A stretch of 64,000 bases of DNA, taken from contig NC_092523.1 in assembly GCF_037038585.1 (NCBI RefSeq), positions 1,741,001 to 1,805,000 on the forward strand, in the 5' to 3' direction. The translations under genes and the position numbers were made by a program. The DNA is from Patagioenas fasciata (taxonomy: Eukaryota > Chordata > Aves > Columbiformes > Columbidae). The notes under the pieces were generated by a model, which saw only the letters and a program-made list of their open reading frames with translations, did no database searches and was not told the DNA's origin. Numbering within the stretch: position 1 is the stretch's first letter; the number at the start of each line of letters is the position of its first letter. Below are positions 1 to 12,774 of the stretch, in pieces.

Positions 1-1974
1 CTGCGTTTATAGATTGAGTTTCCTCTTTGTAGACATTAAAAAGTCAAAACATTGCTCTTGTTCTGTTCTTATTACTTTGCATTATGCTCAGAGGTCAGAG
101 CCCATCTCGTGAACGCAACTCTGTTCTGAGATCAAGATACGGGTGCTAGAAAAAGCAGGTATATCCGATATCATGCAACATAACTATTTGTTTGTTTATT
201 TAGGGGGTTTTTAGGTGTTTCAGGAAATTTCCTTGGAAAAAAAAAAATGCATTGTAGGACAAAATATGTATTTTTGGTAGATCCAACTTTCACAGCCAAA
301 CCCACCCTACCTCCCAGGGCTCAGCTCCATGCTCACATCCAGGCTGCAAATAGTGGATGTGGCATAAAATGGAAAAGAAGCAGGTGGATATTTTGATAGA
401 GGGCATCAAACAGGGCCTCTTCAGTCCCCTGGAGTCCGCTTTGCATGACAAAGAGCAGTAGCTCCATGGATTACTCTGACTTGTACCTGCTTTTGAAAAT
501 TGTGCCTTCTTGTTGGTTTTTTTTCTCAGTTAGAAAAGGGATTTTTGGGGAAAGGAGGTCTTCTAAAGTCTAAATAGAATGGCTCTGTAGTTATTAAAGA
601 CTGCAGCCCCTTTTCAAGCTGCAAAAGGACTCCATAGCGTCTTTAAAAAGTGATCTCTCTTTTCTAACAGTGACACTTCTTGCAGTCTAAATAAGCAAGA
701 AATAAACTTCCCAGTTCATATATCCACTAGTACAGGTGACTGAATAATTTCAGAAGAGAATTCGGCCTTGTCCCAACCAACTAACCCTGCTGGCGTGATT
801 TCAGGAAGAACCATTGTCAGACCTTATTTAAACCCTGTGCTTCAGCCCCTGCAAAATTAATACGCTGTGACTATTTCAGGCACCACTTAGGAGGCCAGGC
901 TTTAAGAGTTCGGCTTGTGGTTGATCTTAGGGGGGCAGGAAGAGGAGGGAAAAGAATGACAAATTTAAAATTAAATCAAACAAGAAGAACAAAAATAAAA
1001 AGGACTCAACAACCAACCGTTCACAATGGCCTGCTGGGAAGTCGTTCTTTTTACTTCTGATTTACAAGTTACATATGGTGGGTTGTTTACATTCTGTTAC
1101 TGGTTTATGTTCTTCCAGAAAGGAGAAATTCCTCCAGTAGATTTTGATTGCTTTCCTGTATGCCTCTCTCCCCAGCACCCCCACCCTCGAGTATCTGGTT
1201 TCGCTTAATACGCCCAGAGCTTTCCGGAACAAAAGGGGTTGGATTTTTTTATTTTAATGGCTAAACAAAAAGTCGGCTATTTTTTCCAGGAAGATTCAGG
1301 CTGATTCATGTTATGTGAGTGTGCATCCATGCTTTTTGACTCTCCTCTGCATGCAGGCTGCTACAGCAGCCACGTCTTTGTGTGTCACAAATGAACAGCT
1401 CCAGCTCTACTACGTATTATTCTGCATTCAACAGCCAGAGGTATCCTGGTGGAAACCATCCTACCTGTGCCTGTGGTCACATTCACATTGTGGGTTCCTC
1501 AAGTTGAATCAGGACTCCTGCTCTTACGGTCCTGCTCTAAGGACTTGAAATCTCAATAGACCAAGCAAAAAGGGCAAGGGAGTATTGTCGTTCACACAAT
1601 GAGGGGAAAGACAGAGGTTTCTTAACCTTCTAAAGAATCCAAAGCTGTCTTGTGATTTTCTGAATCTCAGTTTGCGTGCGTGCTACGACAGGGATAATCA
1701 GTGATAGAACTGCCTACCCAAACAGTTTGTTCCTCAACTCCTGTAGTCAGGGCACTTCTTTACCAAAGCCAAATCCATTTGGTGTGAATTCCAATCCTGT
1801 TCCCATAGGATCTGCATCCTGGGCTGGGTTAGCAAAAGTGCAGCAGCAGGTCCAAGGACATGGCACTTCTCCTTCATTTGGCACTTGTGAGACCACAGGT
1901 GCAGGATCACGTCCCCTGTGGGACTCCCCAGTGCAAGAAGGACACAGACAACATGGAGAGGGGACAGTGGAGAC
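1..1974. other. Intergenic sequence, no gene seen
   Basis: Unique, moderately AT-rich DNA with short A and T runs. The open frames here are short, lack recognisable domains and have no convincing splice context, so I call no exon. No repeat family was recognised. Confidence 0.6.
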
Positions 1975-2322
1975 CCCAAGATGGTTGGAGGTCTGGAACA
2001 CTTGCACTAAGAGGAGAAGGTGAGAGAAACAGCTCCCAGGTCCTGGGAGACCTTATTGCGGTCTTTTAATACTTAAAGGGGGCTTAGAAGAAAGACAGAG
2101 AGAGACTCTTTATCAGGACCTGTAGTGTTTGGAAGAGGGTAGACTTATAGACTGGATATAAGGAAGAAATTGTTTGCTGTGAGGGCAGTGAGACATTGGA
2201 ACAGGTTGTCTAGTGAAGCTGTGGATGCCCCATCCCTGGAAGAGTTCAAGGTCAGGTTGTACAGGGCTTAGAGCAACCTGATCTGGTGGAAGGTGTCCCT
2301 GCTTATGGTAGAGAAACTAGGC
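1975..2322 (+). mobile_element. CR1 LINE fragment, plus strand
   Basis: The sequence follows the CR1 3' region in order: a block with gaggtctggaacacttgcac, then the 'cctgggagaccttattgcgg' segment, then 'tggaacaggttgtc', 'ccatccctggaagagttcaag' and 'agcaacctgatctggtggaag'. The 3' tail is missing and the copy runs straight into a second CR1 fragment. The sequence is degraded and carries no intact reverse-transcriptase frame. Confidence 0.8.
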
Positions 2323-2568
2323 AAGAGGCAATGGACGTAAGTTAAAACATGGAAGTCTCTGATTATATTTAAGGACTTCTTTGGTTTTACCATGACAGTG
2401 GTCAAATGCTGGAATACCTTCATATAAGTGGGGACAACTCCATTTTTGAAGGTGTTCAAGACTCAGCTGGAAAAGTCCCTGAGCAACCTGATCTATTAGG
2501 ACTTATTTGGGCAGGGGTTTGGGCTAGATGACCTCCAGATGTGCTTTCCAACCTGATTTCATAGAACC
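2323..2568 (+). mobile_element. Second CR1 LINE fragment, plus strand
   Basis: A second copy of the CR1 3' region starts at the 'caagaggcaatgg' segment and continues through 'ctggaatacc', 'ttgaaggtgttcaagactc', 'gagcaacctgatc' and 'gctagatgacctccag', ending in 'ctttccaacctgatttcatag'. The repeat of the same consensus interval shows it is separate from the preceding fragment. It is an old, diverged copy. Confidence 0.7.
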
Positions 2569-2715
2569 ATAGAATGGTTTGGCCTTAAAGATCATCTAGT
2601 TCCAACCCACCTCCCATGGCCAGAAACACTTCCACTAGGCCAGGTTGCTCAACACCTCATCCAACCTGGCCTTGGACACTTCCAGGGATGAAACATTCTA
2701 TGAGTCTATGAATCC
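2564..2715 (-). mobile_element. CR1 LINE 3' end, minus strand, tail to tail with previous copy
   Basis: It starts with the reverse complement of a CR1 tail (catagaaccatagaatggtt), then 'aaagatcatctagttccaac', 'aggttgctcaacacctcatc' and 'ttccagggatga'. It abuts the 3' end of the plus-strand copy, so the two tails meet. A short tail-like piece (ttctatgagtctatgaa) follows at about 2697-2713. Confidence 0.8.
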
Positions 2716-5309
2716 TAATTTCTAATGTCTTGACCAGTCCAAGTGGTAGTTGGGCATCCCTTTGCAGGTTGAAAAGAGAAGTTAACTTGTGGCTGAAGAG
2801 ATGAATGTGCACATTGAACAACCTCATTTCAAGTCCTACCATGTTCCAGACTGACTAGGAAACAAGAAACAGAGTAGATGTTGTGCCTTCAGAGCTGAGC
2901 TTCCCCATACATTGTCACTTGACCCATCTGTAACACAGCCTCTTCCTTCATTACCCAGCAGTGTCAACATCTGCCTATGGAAAGAGGGCTATAGACAGCA
3001 CCATGTTCAACAGGATGGTTATGGAAGTTGGACTTTATTCCAGGAAGAGATTTCCATGGTCATAAATCTAGCACATTTAGAGCTGAGTCTGATTATCTGA
3101 GGGTGATTTTTCATACCCTAGATACAGCAAAAAGCCACTCACTGCCACCTTCGCCCACCTTTCCAAAGAAGAACCTGAAAACTGAGGTACTGTTGGGAAA
3201 ACAAAGACAAACTTAAGACAAAGTAAGTAGCCATTTCTGTATTTCAATGGGGAACTGGGTTTGACTGCCTTAGACTGTTCTGGAAAAATAGAAGGATCTC
3301 CACATATAGCCTTGAAAACAGGAATAAAAAGACAAAAACATAAGAAATCTCAAAGAAATTAAGATGAGTGGGCCTATGAACTGCCAAGAAGTATAACACG
3401 CCTTTGTAAAGTCATCGGTTTTCCATATATTGTAAACCAGAAGCACAAAATATGTTTTCTCTCCAGCATGTCAGGAAAGGAGAAATTATCAAAACACTGA
3501 AAAATTATGTTGTTAAGAGGATTAAAGTACAAGAGCAACGGCAACCTTTAATCTATGACAATCAATTCCCCAGGTCACCAAAGACAGAATTAGATATTTG
3601 CACATGTGGTCCGTGAGATGGATTACAAAGAAAGTCCAACAAGGCATGTTGAAATTCTGCAGCCCTGAGACACTTGCCTCTGAACAGATTTAAGACGACA
3701 TTTACTGCACAAATTGCTCAGGAAGTAAAACAAACCAAAATTACAAGACATGGGTTCAGCTCTGATCCTTGGGACTCTGCTCCAAGACTCAGAACTGAAC
3801 CAATGGCTGTTCTAGGACTGTCCCTTTTGGAGATACCAGTTTCACTCCCCCTTGAAGAAGGAAGTCAATAATAAACACTGAGGTTGGACAACCCATAGTA
3901 TAGGGCTGCTAGAATTAAAATAACCTGTTCCACATGAGCACATCCTGAAGTTTGGCAGAGTTTGGGAAAAGGTACTTCAGAAAACCACGCATTCTGGTTT
4001 TACTCCTAGAAACCTTCAGCTTCATCCAGCACCCAGAATGGACCTGCTCTAGGGGAAACCAAAGCTCCATCACAAGCCCTGACTCATCCCTTTGCTGAAG
4101 GGAGTGGAAGACAGATGCCCACTGTCAGGGTCCTGAGAAAGTGGTGAGCATCTAATAGATGACAGAGGACTTTGGATAAGGAGTCTTGGCTCATACAGCT
4201 GAATGTCATCTGGGCAACTGGAGTCTTTCTGTCCCAACTCCTGCCCTAAGCTGTCTACAGAATGCTAGGCAAATCATCTAGAGGAAAATGGTCTCTGAAG
4301 GCATCTCACACTGCTCCTGGAGATTCCTGTCCATCCTGTTGATGCTATTTGTGACAATCATTCTCATTTGGGTCAAACATAGGCAGCTCCTTGTGCTGTG
4401 TAGACCTACCCACTCTGAACATCCTCTGGTTTTCCCCAAATACAAGTGGGGGCACCTTTCAGAAATGCTCTCAGCATCTCCCTGCCTGGCCACACCTGGG
4501 ATGATGCAATGGATCCCTATCTTGACAGTACAAATAATGCACCAAAAAAAAACCAAAAAGAAAACACAAAAAAACCCTGGCATTTGCAAACTGGACCCCA
4601 AGGAGACGTGTAGTTAGGAAGTGTTATGAAGAGGGAGAAAGGCTTTTGCTTTACTAAGCAGGCATTGGGATTTGCATTGCAAACCAGAGGAGCTCATGGC
4701 CTACAGGGCCCTCATTCAATATCCTTCTCCATGAGCTTGGCTCTTCAGAGCACAGAAAAATACCTTGACATCTGGGCTCTGCGAGACATCAGACTCACCT
4801 AGAAAGCAAGAGACCCATTTCAGACCCCATTCTTCCCAAAGAGAACCAGTGTGCAAGACTCAACTGCCACATCCCAGCACCGTTGCCCAGTTGCTGGCTG
4901 CAAAATCTTCCACTTGGGTACATGTGTCTGTAAAGTTACAACATTTTTAAGGAAAGAAAAGGCTGCTTGGATAGCTCAGTCCGTAAACACATTTTGGGAA
5001 GGGAGAGACCAAAGCATCCTGTCAATCCTGGAACATCCTTCTCTCTAGGTAGGAAGTCCATAGTAGGGATGGTGGTTCATTATGAGACATCATTTGTCTG
5101 GTGGGCTTGAAGCTTGGTGAACACCACAGGAACATGACATAAGTCGGTGAGACCAGACGTTTCAGCAGAACCAAGACCTTGCAAAGTGCTGGAACATATG
5201 GCAGGTAATGCAGCCCCGAAGTCCCAGCAAGGTAGAAACAAAACGAACCGCCAGCGAAAGGATAAGAAACCATTGAAATTAAGGGGAAAACGGGCTCCTC
5301 TGTGGAGGG
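2716..5309. other. Intergenic sequence, no gene seen
   Basis: Mostly unique DNA. The open frames at about 4.3-4.6 kb occur on both strands and carry no recognisable domain. A 30-base segment at 4961-4990 resembles the 5' part of a lysine tRNA but has no further tRNA structure. I support no exon or RNA gene here. Confidence 0.55.
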
Positions 5310-5640
5310 GAGTGGCCCAATAATTTAGTATTTATTTTAATAAGGAACAATGTTGATGGAGTTGCATCTACTTTACTTGTCTGGTTTTTATTTACCCTTC
5401 CTCCCCTCTTTGGAAAAGCACCACAGAGCAAAAACAGCCCAGAAGGGAAACTAGCCTGATAAATAGACCATCAAGAGAAATAATTAGTCTAGATAGGAAA
5501 ATTAAATAGGGGGAGCCACTAATCAGCTGCCCTCTCTGCAAGGAGGAGTCTGGGAAACTAATTTAAAAAACCTTTTGGAGGAGACTCCGAGGCAGAGCAT
5601 AAAGTAAAAATACAGATGGCCAGAAATTAGAGCAAGTCTG
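5310..5640. promoter_or_regulatory. Candidate non-coding regulatory block
   Basis: An AT-rich unique stretch with a homeodomain core TAATTA at 5481-5486, a GATAAATAGACC segment just before it, TAATCAGC near 5520 and several TTTATT-type sites, ending in a purine-rich part. This texture is typical of vertebrate developmental enhancers. Conservation cannot be judged from one genome, so this is a pattern-based guess. Confidence 0.25.
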
Positions 5641-8600
5641 TGTGCAGAGGAACAGGTGGAATTGGTTAGAGGCAGAGCTCCCTCCCACCCTGCCTACCCC
5701 CTCCAATTCTTCTCATGACTTTACCTTCTGCTTGGCAGCGCTGTGAGCTGGGAAATAAAAAGAAGAGCTCTCCCTCCAAGCTGGTGATGCTGTCTCCAGC
5801 TGGGAGACTGCGCTGCTCACAGCCCAGCTCGGTTCCCAGGGGCTGCACACAAAGCCCCCAGCACCAGAAGACTGATCCTAATTCAACTCCTTCAGTGCCG
5901 GCCTCACAAGTAGAGGGGTAACTCAGCACCCCCAGAGCCCCCGCCAGCTTTGTATGGGGCAAAACAATGCTAAATAAAACCAGCAGACCCTCCTTACTTC
6001 TAACCCTCCCAGAAGATGAAGCTTTGCTAGGATCAGACTGAGTCAGTCCACCACCAAGCCAGACCACAGCTCCCCTTCGCCCACATCCGACTCCTTTTTG
6101 CTCCAGGAGCTCACCATTCCTTCCATATCTCCAACAAGAAACTATGAGCTCTTTACTTGAGATCATCATGTCAACCACCATCATGGCATCTGGTCATCCA
6201 CAAAGGCCACTGTCCTACCAAACACGGCTACAGGTCCACGATGGTGCTGCGAACTCAGAGGTTGTACCAATGTCAGAAAGGGTGGAAGTCCTGGAGGGAA
6301 ATTGGGATAGACAAGGCTTTGGAACACGAATAAAATTCTTCACCCCAAGGAAGTTTGGATCTTCAGCTTCCATTCAATTTGGGAAACTCTAGCTGACTGA
6401 AGCCCAGGGCTAAGCAAACTCATGTCTCCCAGAATGGAATCCATTACCGAGCTGGAATGCCTCTAATTATACTAACACTAATAACGTTAGCTACTAAAAT
6501 AGCTCAGAAAAGGATAAGTTACAAACGTGGTTTTCAGCCTGTGGGTTTCGAATGCGTGGAGGTTGCCAGGAGGGGTTGAGAGCAGGGACACAACCTACTT
6601 TCTTTCATTTCACTTCCATCTAGTAAACTCACCCACCGTTTTCAGATCCAGTCACATAAAGAACAGATGTTTTAGTTGCTCTGTGGGCGCCCGAAGAAGC
6701 GGCCCAGGTTTCAGAAGAAAAGACATGAAAGATTTTTCTCTTTTTTAGATCGCGAGAAGAAAATCGTTTACCCTGGGTAGAAGTGATCAGGTTCCCTTCC
6801 CTTTCTACATGTGAAATCATGTACCTCATGACTCTATGAAAGCTTTGGAATCAAAAAAAAAAAAGGTTTTTTTTTTTTTTTAAAAAAAAACACGCCAGAA
6901 ACCAGACTTCTGTCTACCTCATATAGCAAAGGGGAAGTTCATACCAGGTTACATCTGTCAGTGCTCAGCAACCAGGAATTCATACGATGCCTCTACCCCT
7001 CGCTAAGAAATGCATTATGGAAGATGACCTGGCTGAACGCCTCGCCCCAAGGAGAAAATAGGAGCCTGAAGAAAACCAGTGCCGTATTTTATAGAGGATT
7101 TTCTTTGGCTAACATTAAAGTTTTCCGTAGAAAATTAAATTCCCACCCAAAATAGAGTTTACTCTCCAAGTAAATCCTCTCTGATTTATGGATTGGGATG
7201 ATGGTTGGGATTTTTTTTTTTTGCTCCTAATATTGGAGGCAGGAGCAAATGCCTCTAAATGCCAGTTTCAAAGGGAAGGTAATGATTTTCTCTTCATCAT
7301 TTTGAGAATTCTAATTTTGTTTAGCGTTTAGGGGGTTTTTGTTGTTGTTGTTTTTAAAAATAAGGTTTTGCAACTGCTTATGTTCACCAGGGTGTCGCTG
7401 CCAGATTTCAGACTAAGATGAAAGTGAAGCCCCAAGGGACTGGAGGGGCTATAAAGAATATTTTCACACAGGACACTTCTACTGAGAGGTAGGGACCTAA
7501 TAAAGGGCAGCAAGCAAGTGACCAAATTCACAAGAAAAGCCACATCAAGACAGAAGATTTCAAATCAAATGGGTTTTTTTTTCCCTTTATAAGACAGGAC
7601 TCCTGAAGAAAATAAACCAGATCATCTCTGTCACGACACTGGTGATTCCTCACGCAACCATCACAGGAAGAGGTAAAGAAGAAACACACATACACGTGTG
7701 GTAGGTTTTGGTAACATGGAGGTCACAGCTAAAACTTCAAGCCCTTATTGGAAGTTAGGGGAAATTACCTTCCTAAAGACATGTCAGCAACCTTCAGCTC
7801 CCAGTGCAGTCCGACAGGATTTGGAGTCCAGCTGTTCATACACACTCAGAACACCCAAATTGCAGATGATTAGTATGACTCAGTTTACTACCTTTCCAAA
7901 ATTTGTCCCCACTGGAAATAAATGCCAATTGTTCAAACATGAGGGGAAGAGGTAAGACAACCGTTCTCCTACAAAGCCTAAGGCTGGTTACACCTTTTGT
8001 CAAGGGTTTACATGCCCTTCAACGTGGCCTTTGGGGAGCAGATCCTTCCTCAGGTCCTGCAGCACCAGGTGCTGTGATAAAGTCCTGCTTGCAAGCACAC
8101 TTGCCACTGTTTGGTTTCTAAATTATCCATCCTGGACTAAAATCTACTTGCAGGAGATGCTGCGGCCATGGGTGGGTTTGTCTTTCAGGGGCAACTGCAA
8201 GGCAGTGAATATCCCTATGGAGCTCTGCACCATCTCCCACAGTCTCTGAATTTCCCAAATGGTGCAAGGTGCGGAGCAACAACAGTAAATGCTTTCTGAA
8301 ACCCATTGTTCCCCCTGTCCATACATCCTCCCATGGAACAACAGTTTTATCCCAAATGATTTCCCACATTCTTCTCTGTGGCACCAAAAAGGGAAAAACA
8401 ATACAGTTTATCAACCCTTGCTCAGGCCGTTTTACTCTTGGAAAGAAGAGAAATTACAGAGAGGAAAATGGAGGAATAAAAAACAAAAGGTGAAAAAGAC
8501 AGTAAAGGAAATCTAATAGTCTTCAAAATTAAAAAGATGATAGTTCAAAGCTCTCATCAAATCTCCTTTTAATGAAGGGCCAATTCCTTTCTGAAGCTTA

Positions 8601-9247
8601 TGGAATAATTACTCTGGAGCTTCACAGAATTAGTTTCACCTCAAGCAAGTTAGGGAGTGATGAGCCAAGGCCAAGTTTGAGCAAATGGATGTAAATCAAG
8701 ATCCCTTGGCCCTTTTCCAAGCTGGCCAGACACAAGGCAGTTCTGGTCTTGAAGTCACATACCTCGCGTATCTACACACACGGTGGATTGTGATTCCGTC
8801 TGCGTTCCTCGTGTGCTCGTTAACAAAGCCTCGTTACTGCTCTTTACAAAGCTATATCACTGTCACGGCAAGGTGCTAACAGCAACAGGTGAAGGTGGTG
8901 TAAACACATCTCTAACAGGTTCCAAACTGCTCTTTTGACCTCGGAACAAACAAACAAAATTGCTTCTCACCTTCCTTGGAGTTTCCTTTCTGAAGGACTC
9001 TACATCAAAGGGAAAAAGCTTCAGGCTTGCCTGGCCTGGAATCAGAAGGCACTTGCATGTGGAAGAGGAGGAAAGAGCCCCAGTCCTCTCCCCTCCCTGT
9101 CCAACTTGAAGCGTTTTCTTCCCTGCCAGGATGACCCCGAATCCTGTAGATGGGAGATCACGTGTGGTGAGTTGGTTCCCAAACCTTCCCGAGTTTGGAT
9201 TTGACACCAACAAAACGCCTCCACCTCAGTACAGGGTTTTAACAACC
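5641..9247. other. Intergenic sequence, no gene seen
   Basis: Unique DNA with an open frame of 172 codons on the minus strand near 5666-6184 that has no domain I know. A poly(A)/poly(T)/poly(A) run lies at 6853-6890 and short T runs near 7209 and 7335. TAATTA and GGAATG motifs occur near 6450-6470. No coding exon is supported. Confidence 0.5.
6853..6890. repeat. A12-GG-T15-A9 homopolymer block
   Basis: Twelve A, two G, fifteen T and nine A in a row. The A and T runs can fold back on one another. It may be a residual retroposon tail or simple slippage, and no element body is recognisable beside it. Confidence 0.85.
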
Positions 9248-9394
9248 AGATGCAAGAAGTGTTCAAGGCCAGGCTGGACAGGGCTTTGAGAAACCTGGTC
9301 TAGTGGAAGGTGTCCCTGCCCATGGCAGGGGGTTGGAACTCGATGATCTTTAAGGTCCTTTCCAACCCAAACCATTCTGTGACTCTGTGATGAT
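9248..9394 (+). mobile_element. CR1 LINE 3' end, plus strand
   Basis: Typical CR1 3' sequence: 'gttcaaggccaggctggac', 'ggtctagtggaaggtgtccc', 'ggttggaactcgatgatc' and 'ccaacccaaaccattctgtg', ending in the CR1 octamer tail (attctgtgactctgtga). Heavily 5' truncated, only about 150 bp remains. Confidence 0.92.
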
Positions 9395-10269
9395 ACACAA
9401 GGGAGACAGGCAGTCAGTGGGTATAATCCAAGGTCCAACTATCCTTCCCAGACCACATTCATCTGCCAGCCCAGTTGAGCTGGCGTTTGCAACACCAGAT
9501 CCAGTGGGAGCAATTGCGTTTCCATCAGACCAGCCACTCCACTCAGGGTCACCAACCCCACCTGCATGGTGTTTTGGAGGTGACCCAAGGAAGGTGCAGG
9601 GAAAAGGGAGTTTATTCTAGGATGGAGCTTAAAAGAAACGTGGCTTGGCATGTGTCAGATAAGGTGTTTTGCCAAAGGATGGTCCAGTGCCAAGCACAGA
9701 GGGGTTGCGAACCACCAAGAGGACTTTGTGCTCTAGTCTCTAAAATATTTCTTCCCAAAGTGACTATGAGATACTTTCTGAGGGAAATAGACAAATGTCG
9801 TCATGTGGAAGTTAAAGTTATCCAAAACTAAAGACACATCATTGATGGAAAAACACAACCCAGAAAAACTAGATTTAAAGATCAAACCCCTCACACACAC
9901 ACCCTGGTTGTGGACATGCCATGAGTTTAAAGAATGATTCCTAATTAGAAAAGCCCAGAATGGCTTAGGTATGTGACTTCATCCAAAAAAACAAGCGTGG
10001 CCCAGGCATATGTAACCAACCCAGAAGCCATGCAGAGGCCAAAAAAAGAACGGATGAATTAAGACAAGGCCAAATGATCAGAAAAAGGAAATAAAGGTTT
10101 ATAATCTGTCTAACCTGCCTAGAAAGCACAGGTCTTTCCTACATCAACATTCCTGAGCAGTTAGTAAGAGATAATAACATGATTATTATGGGGTTTCTAG
10201 AGACAGCTTAAGCAGAAGTAAAGGAAATTCATGCTGCCACAGAAGAAAACCACAATAGAGGGCTCTGCA
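9395..10269. other. Intergenic sequence, no gene seen
   Basis: Unique DNA. Short overlapping frames on both strands show no domain. I see no repeat or RNA gene. Confidence 0.5.
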
Positions 10270-10640
10270 TTTGAAAGTTGTCTGCTCTGGATGTTTCAGC
10301 TATTCATTGAGCAAATATTAGTTGCCGAAGTATTCAGGCTGGCAAGGGATTGGGTTCAAATGTGACCGAGGTGAAGGATTAAACCAAGCGTTTAGGCAGC
10401 TTTCCTGGGATAGCCTGTGTATGCAGAGGGGAGGAGGAGGAGGGCAGGCACCCCTCGCCTGGGTTTGACCCGTGGACAACGCCAGGCGGGGGATTCTGCG
10501 AGCTCTGACGCGGCACAGGAGATTCTGTGGATGCATAATTTATTCACCGAAAAAGGAATTTGGGTTTTGGGCCTACCGAAACTATTTGCAAACTCAGTGA
10601 ATAGTTTCCACCAGAAGCCTGAAAACATTTAAAGGAAGCA
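10270..10640. promoter_or_regulatory. Candidate regulatory block with a 9-bp inverted repeat
   Basis: A unique segment that combines a CpG-richer part (about 10445-10515) with an AT-rich part holding 'gcataatttattc' and a perfect inverted repeat. The left arm is GAAACTATT at 10578-10586 and the right arm AATAGTTTC at 10600-10608, with a 13-base loop. The left arm overlaps a POU-like ATTTGCAAA. The sequence texture suggests a conserved element, but conservation is not testable here. Confidence 0.3.
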
Positions 10641-11231
10641 AGTTTTGTTTAAACTTTAATTTTTTTTTTTACTTTTTTTTTCCCCTCCAGAAATGCGTCT
10701 ACTTGAAACTGTACTTTGAGGCCAGGTTACTTGACTTTAAGCAGACTGAGCTCTAAAAGAGGTGCTTCCATTTCACATCGAACGTTGTCAGCACTCTGCT
10801 TTGTGGGCCAACCCAAAGAAATCAGTGATTTGCACAACTCTACTAGGAAGAGCTGGAGCAATCCTACTGGCTCAGTACTCACAGGGAAAGACTGGATCCA
10901 GTCCCACTCGACCCAGTTCACAGTGTGACCTGGAACAAGCAAGAGAAAGAACTTCTGGACTAAGGGAATGCTTGATATGGGCTACACAGAAATGATGCTG
11001 GGAAGCCTGGGGTCAAGCAAAGCCTGGAGTCTGCAGAGTTGGAGAGGAGCAAGAAGGAGCCCAGTTTGGCACCCCCAAAGGGTTCTGGGAAGTAGATAAC
11101 CCCAGAAACAAAAATCCACCATCAGCAAAGAGGCCGGTTGAGCTGATTCTCAAGGAAGTAAACCAGCAGGAATTGGCTCGTGATGGTCCTCCAGGCTCCT
11201 TGAAGACCATTAGCTTCTGCTTAGCAGCAAT
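10641..11231. other. Intergenic sequence, no gene seen
   Basis: Unique DNA with a T-rich run around 10660-10683. No coding or repeat feature is recognised. Confidence 0.5.
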
Positions 11232-11450
11232 ATAGAATCATAGAACCAGGGTTGAAGGGACATTCCCGGCTCCCCCGGTGCCACCCCTGCCATGACAGGG
11301 ACATCTTCACCAGCTCAGGTTGCTCAGAGCCCCATCCAGCCTGGCCTGGGATGTCTCCAGGGATGGTTCATCCACCACCTCTCTGGGTACCTGGGCCAGT
11401 GTTCCACCACCCTCATTGTAAAAAATTTCTTCCATGTCCAGCCTGAATAT
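11232..11450 (-). mobile_element. CR1 LINE 3' end, minus strand
   Basis: Starts with the inverted CR1 tail 'agaatcatagaaccagggtt', then 'ccccggtgccacccctgcc', 'acatcttcaccagctcagg' and 'tgggatgtctccagggatgg', and fades out after 'catgtccagcctgaatatcc'. It belongs to the same subfamily as the copies at 17243, 27976, 42112 and 50486. Confidence 0.92.
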
Positions 11451-12774
11451 CCCCACACAACCCTAAGCTGCCAAATAGCTGCCAAGTCTCCCCAGACTTA
11501 CTCTACAGGAAATTTACCCTTCAACCTTCCCTTCTCAAGCAGCTATAAGGAGTCTGGTCTCCCAACTTCTGTATCTAAATTAAAGGCTTCAGTGGAGACT
11601 GTGGGATGGCTCCACATTCACTTTGTTAGTCTACAGCAACAAGGAAAGCGTATGAGCATAAGATGCACAAAGACGTGCTGAGATCCCATCCCAAAACATT
11701 TCTCCAGATTGCAGTTTTCTGCTGCTCAGGGACCTCCTAAGCCAGAGGTGCTGTCCTTTATATTTAATAGCACTTGATGTAGTTTTATTGCTTTTGCCTA
11801 TAGGGCTCCACGCTGGAGGGAAGAGGGAGAGAAAATCCAGCTGGATATAAGCCAAGAATCGTGTCCTCAGTTGATGGTGTTCCTGCACACAGCTTATCTT
11901 TGCACCAATGGGGGCTCATCGAAGGCAACTTGATACCATTTTGGATGTTCAGGAATTTTGGCCATCACCACAGAGACATTCTGGACACGTGCAAACACAC
12001 TAACTCCTATTCATTTTCTGCCCAATCGCGGAGGGCAGAAACAGACCTTCAACACATAAATCAGGTCATGGTGTGTTTGTCCCTGTGCCATGAAGAATTC
12101 TCTGACAACCCTGCAGCTGAAGGCAGGAAATTCACAGCTGAGACCTGTTCCAGGGCTGGAGCCCAGGCAACTGGCAAGGAACTGTAGCGAGAGGTTTTGG
12201 AGTTATTGAGCTGAGATTTATGCTGCTGGAATTCATCACAAATATTTCACTCTCAGCAAGAGGTGGGAAAGAGGGAAAGATCGCTTTGTGTGGGACAGCT
12301 TGTTTGTGCAGGCCTGTCTCTCATCTGGCTTTGGAGGCACCATGAGGCAGAGAGCTACAGTTCACAGAGCCTTCTGGGAGGTAGAGGATGGATCTGCAGC
12401 TCCATTCAAGCCTTTCTCCAGGAGCCTTCTGGAATCCAGCTCTTTCTTTCTATTGATTCTCAGTATCAATTTCTTGCCTTTGCTGCTACCAAAGGCTGGA
12501 CTGGCTGCTCATCAGTAAGTGTCCTGAACACACCTCTTCCCGGGGTCTCTCCTACTAAATAAACAGCAGGGAGGGAGGAAAGGACCACAATAAGGTGAAA
12601 ATTTGGCTCAGTCTGTTTGCATTGTCACCAAAGTCCCACTGTGATGGGGCACTGCAAGTCTCGTCACCTCCAGAATGTCAGAGAGCTCTGCCGAGAGCTG
12701 GTTCAGTAACCACAGCAGTTGTACGTGCTGTGCAAGCATTCGAGGTGGAAGAGGTGGCTTTATCCAAGCTGAGA
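11451..12774. other. Intergenic sequence, no gene seen
   Basis: Unique DNA. Frames of up to about 125 codons overlap on both strands without recognisable domains or splice structure. Confidence 0.5.

Noticed and set aside
4961-4990. tRNA-lysine-like start (ggatagctcagtc-gta)
   Set aside because: Only about 17 bases agree. There is no anticodon stem, T-arm or B box, and no SINE body was recognised.
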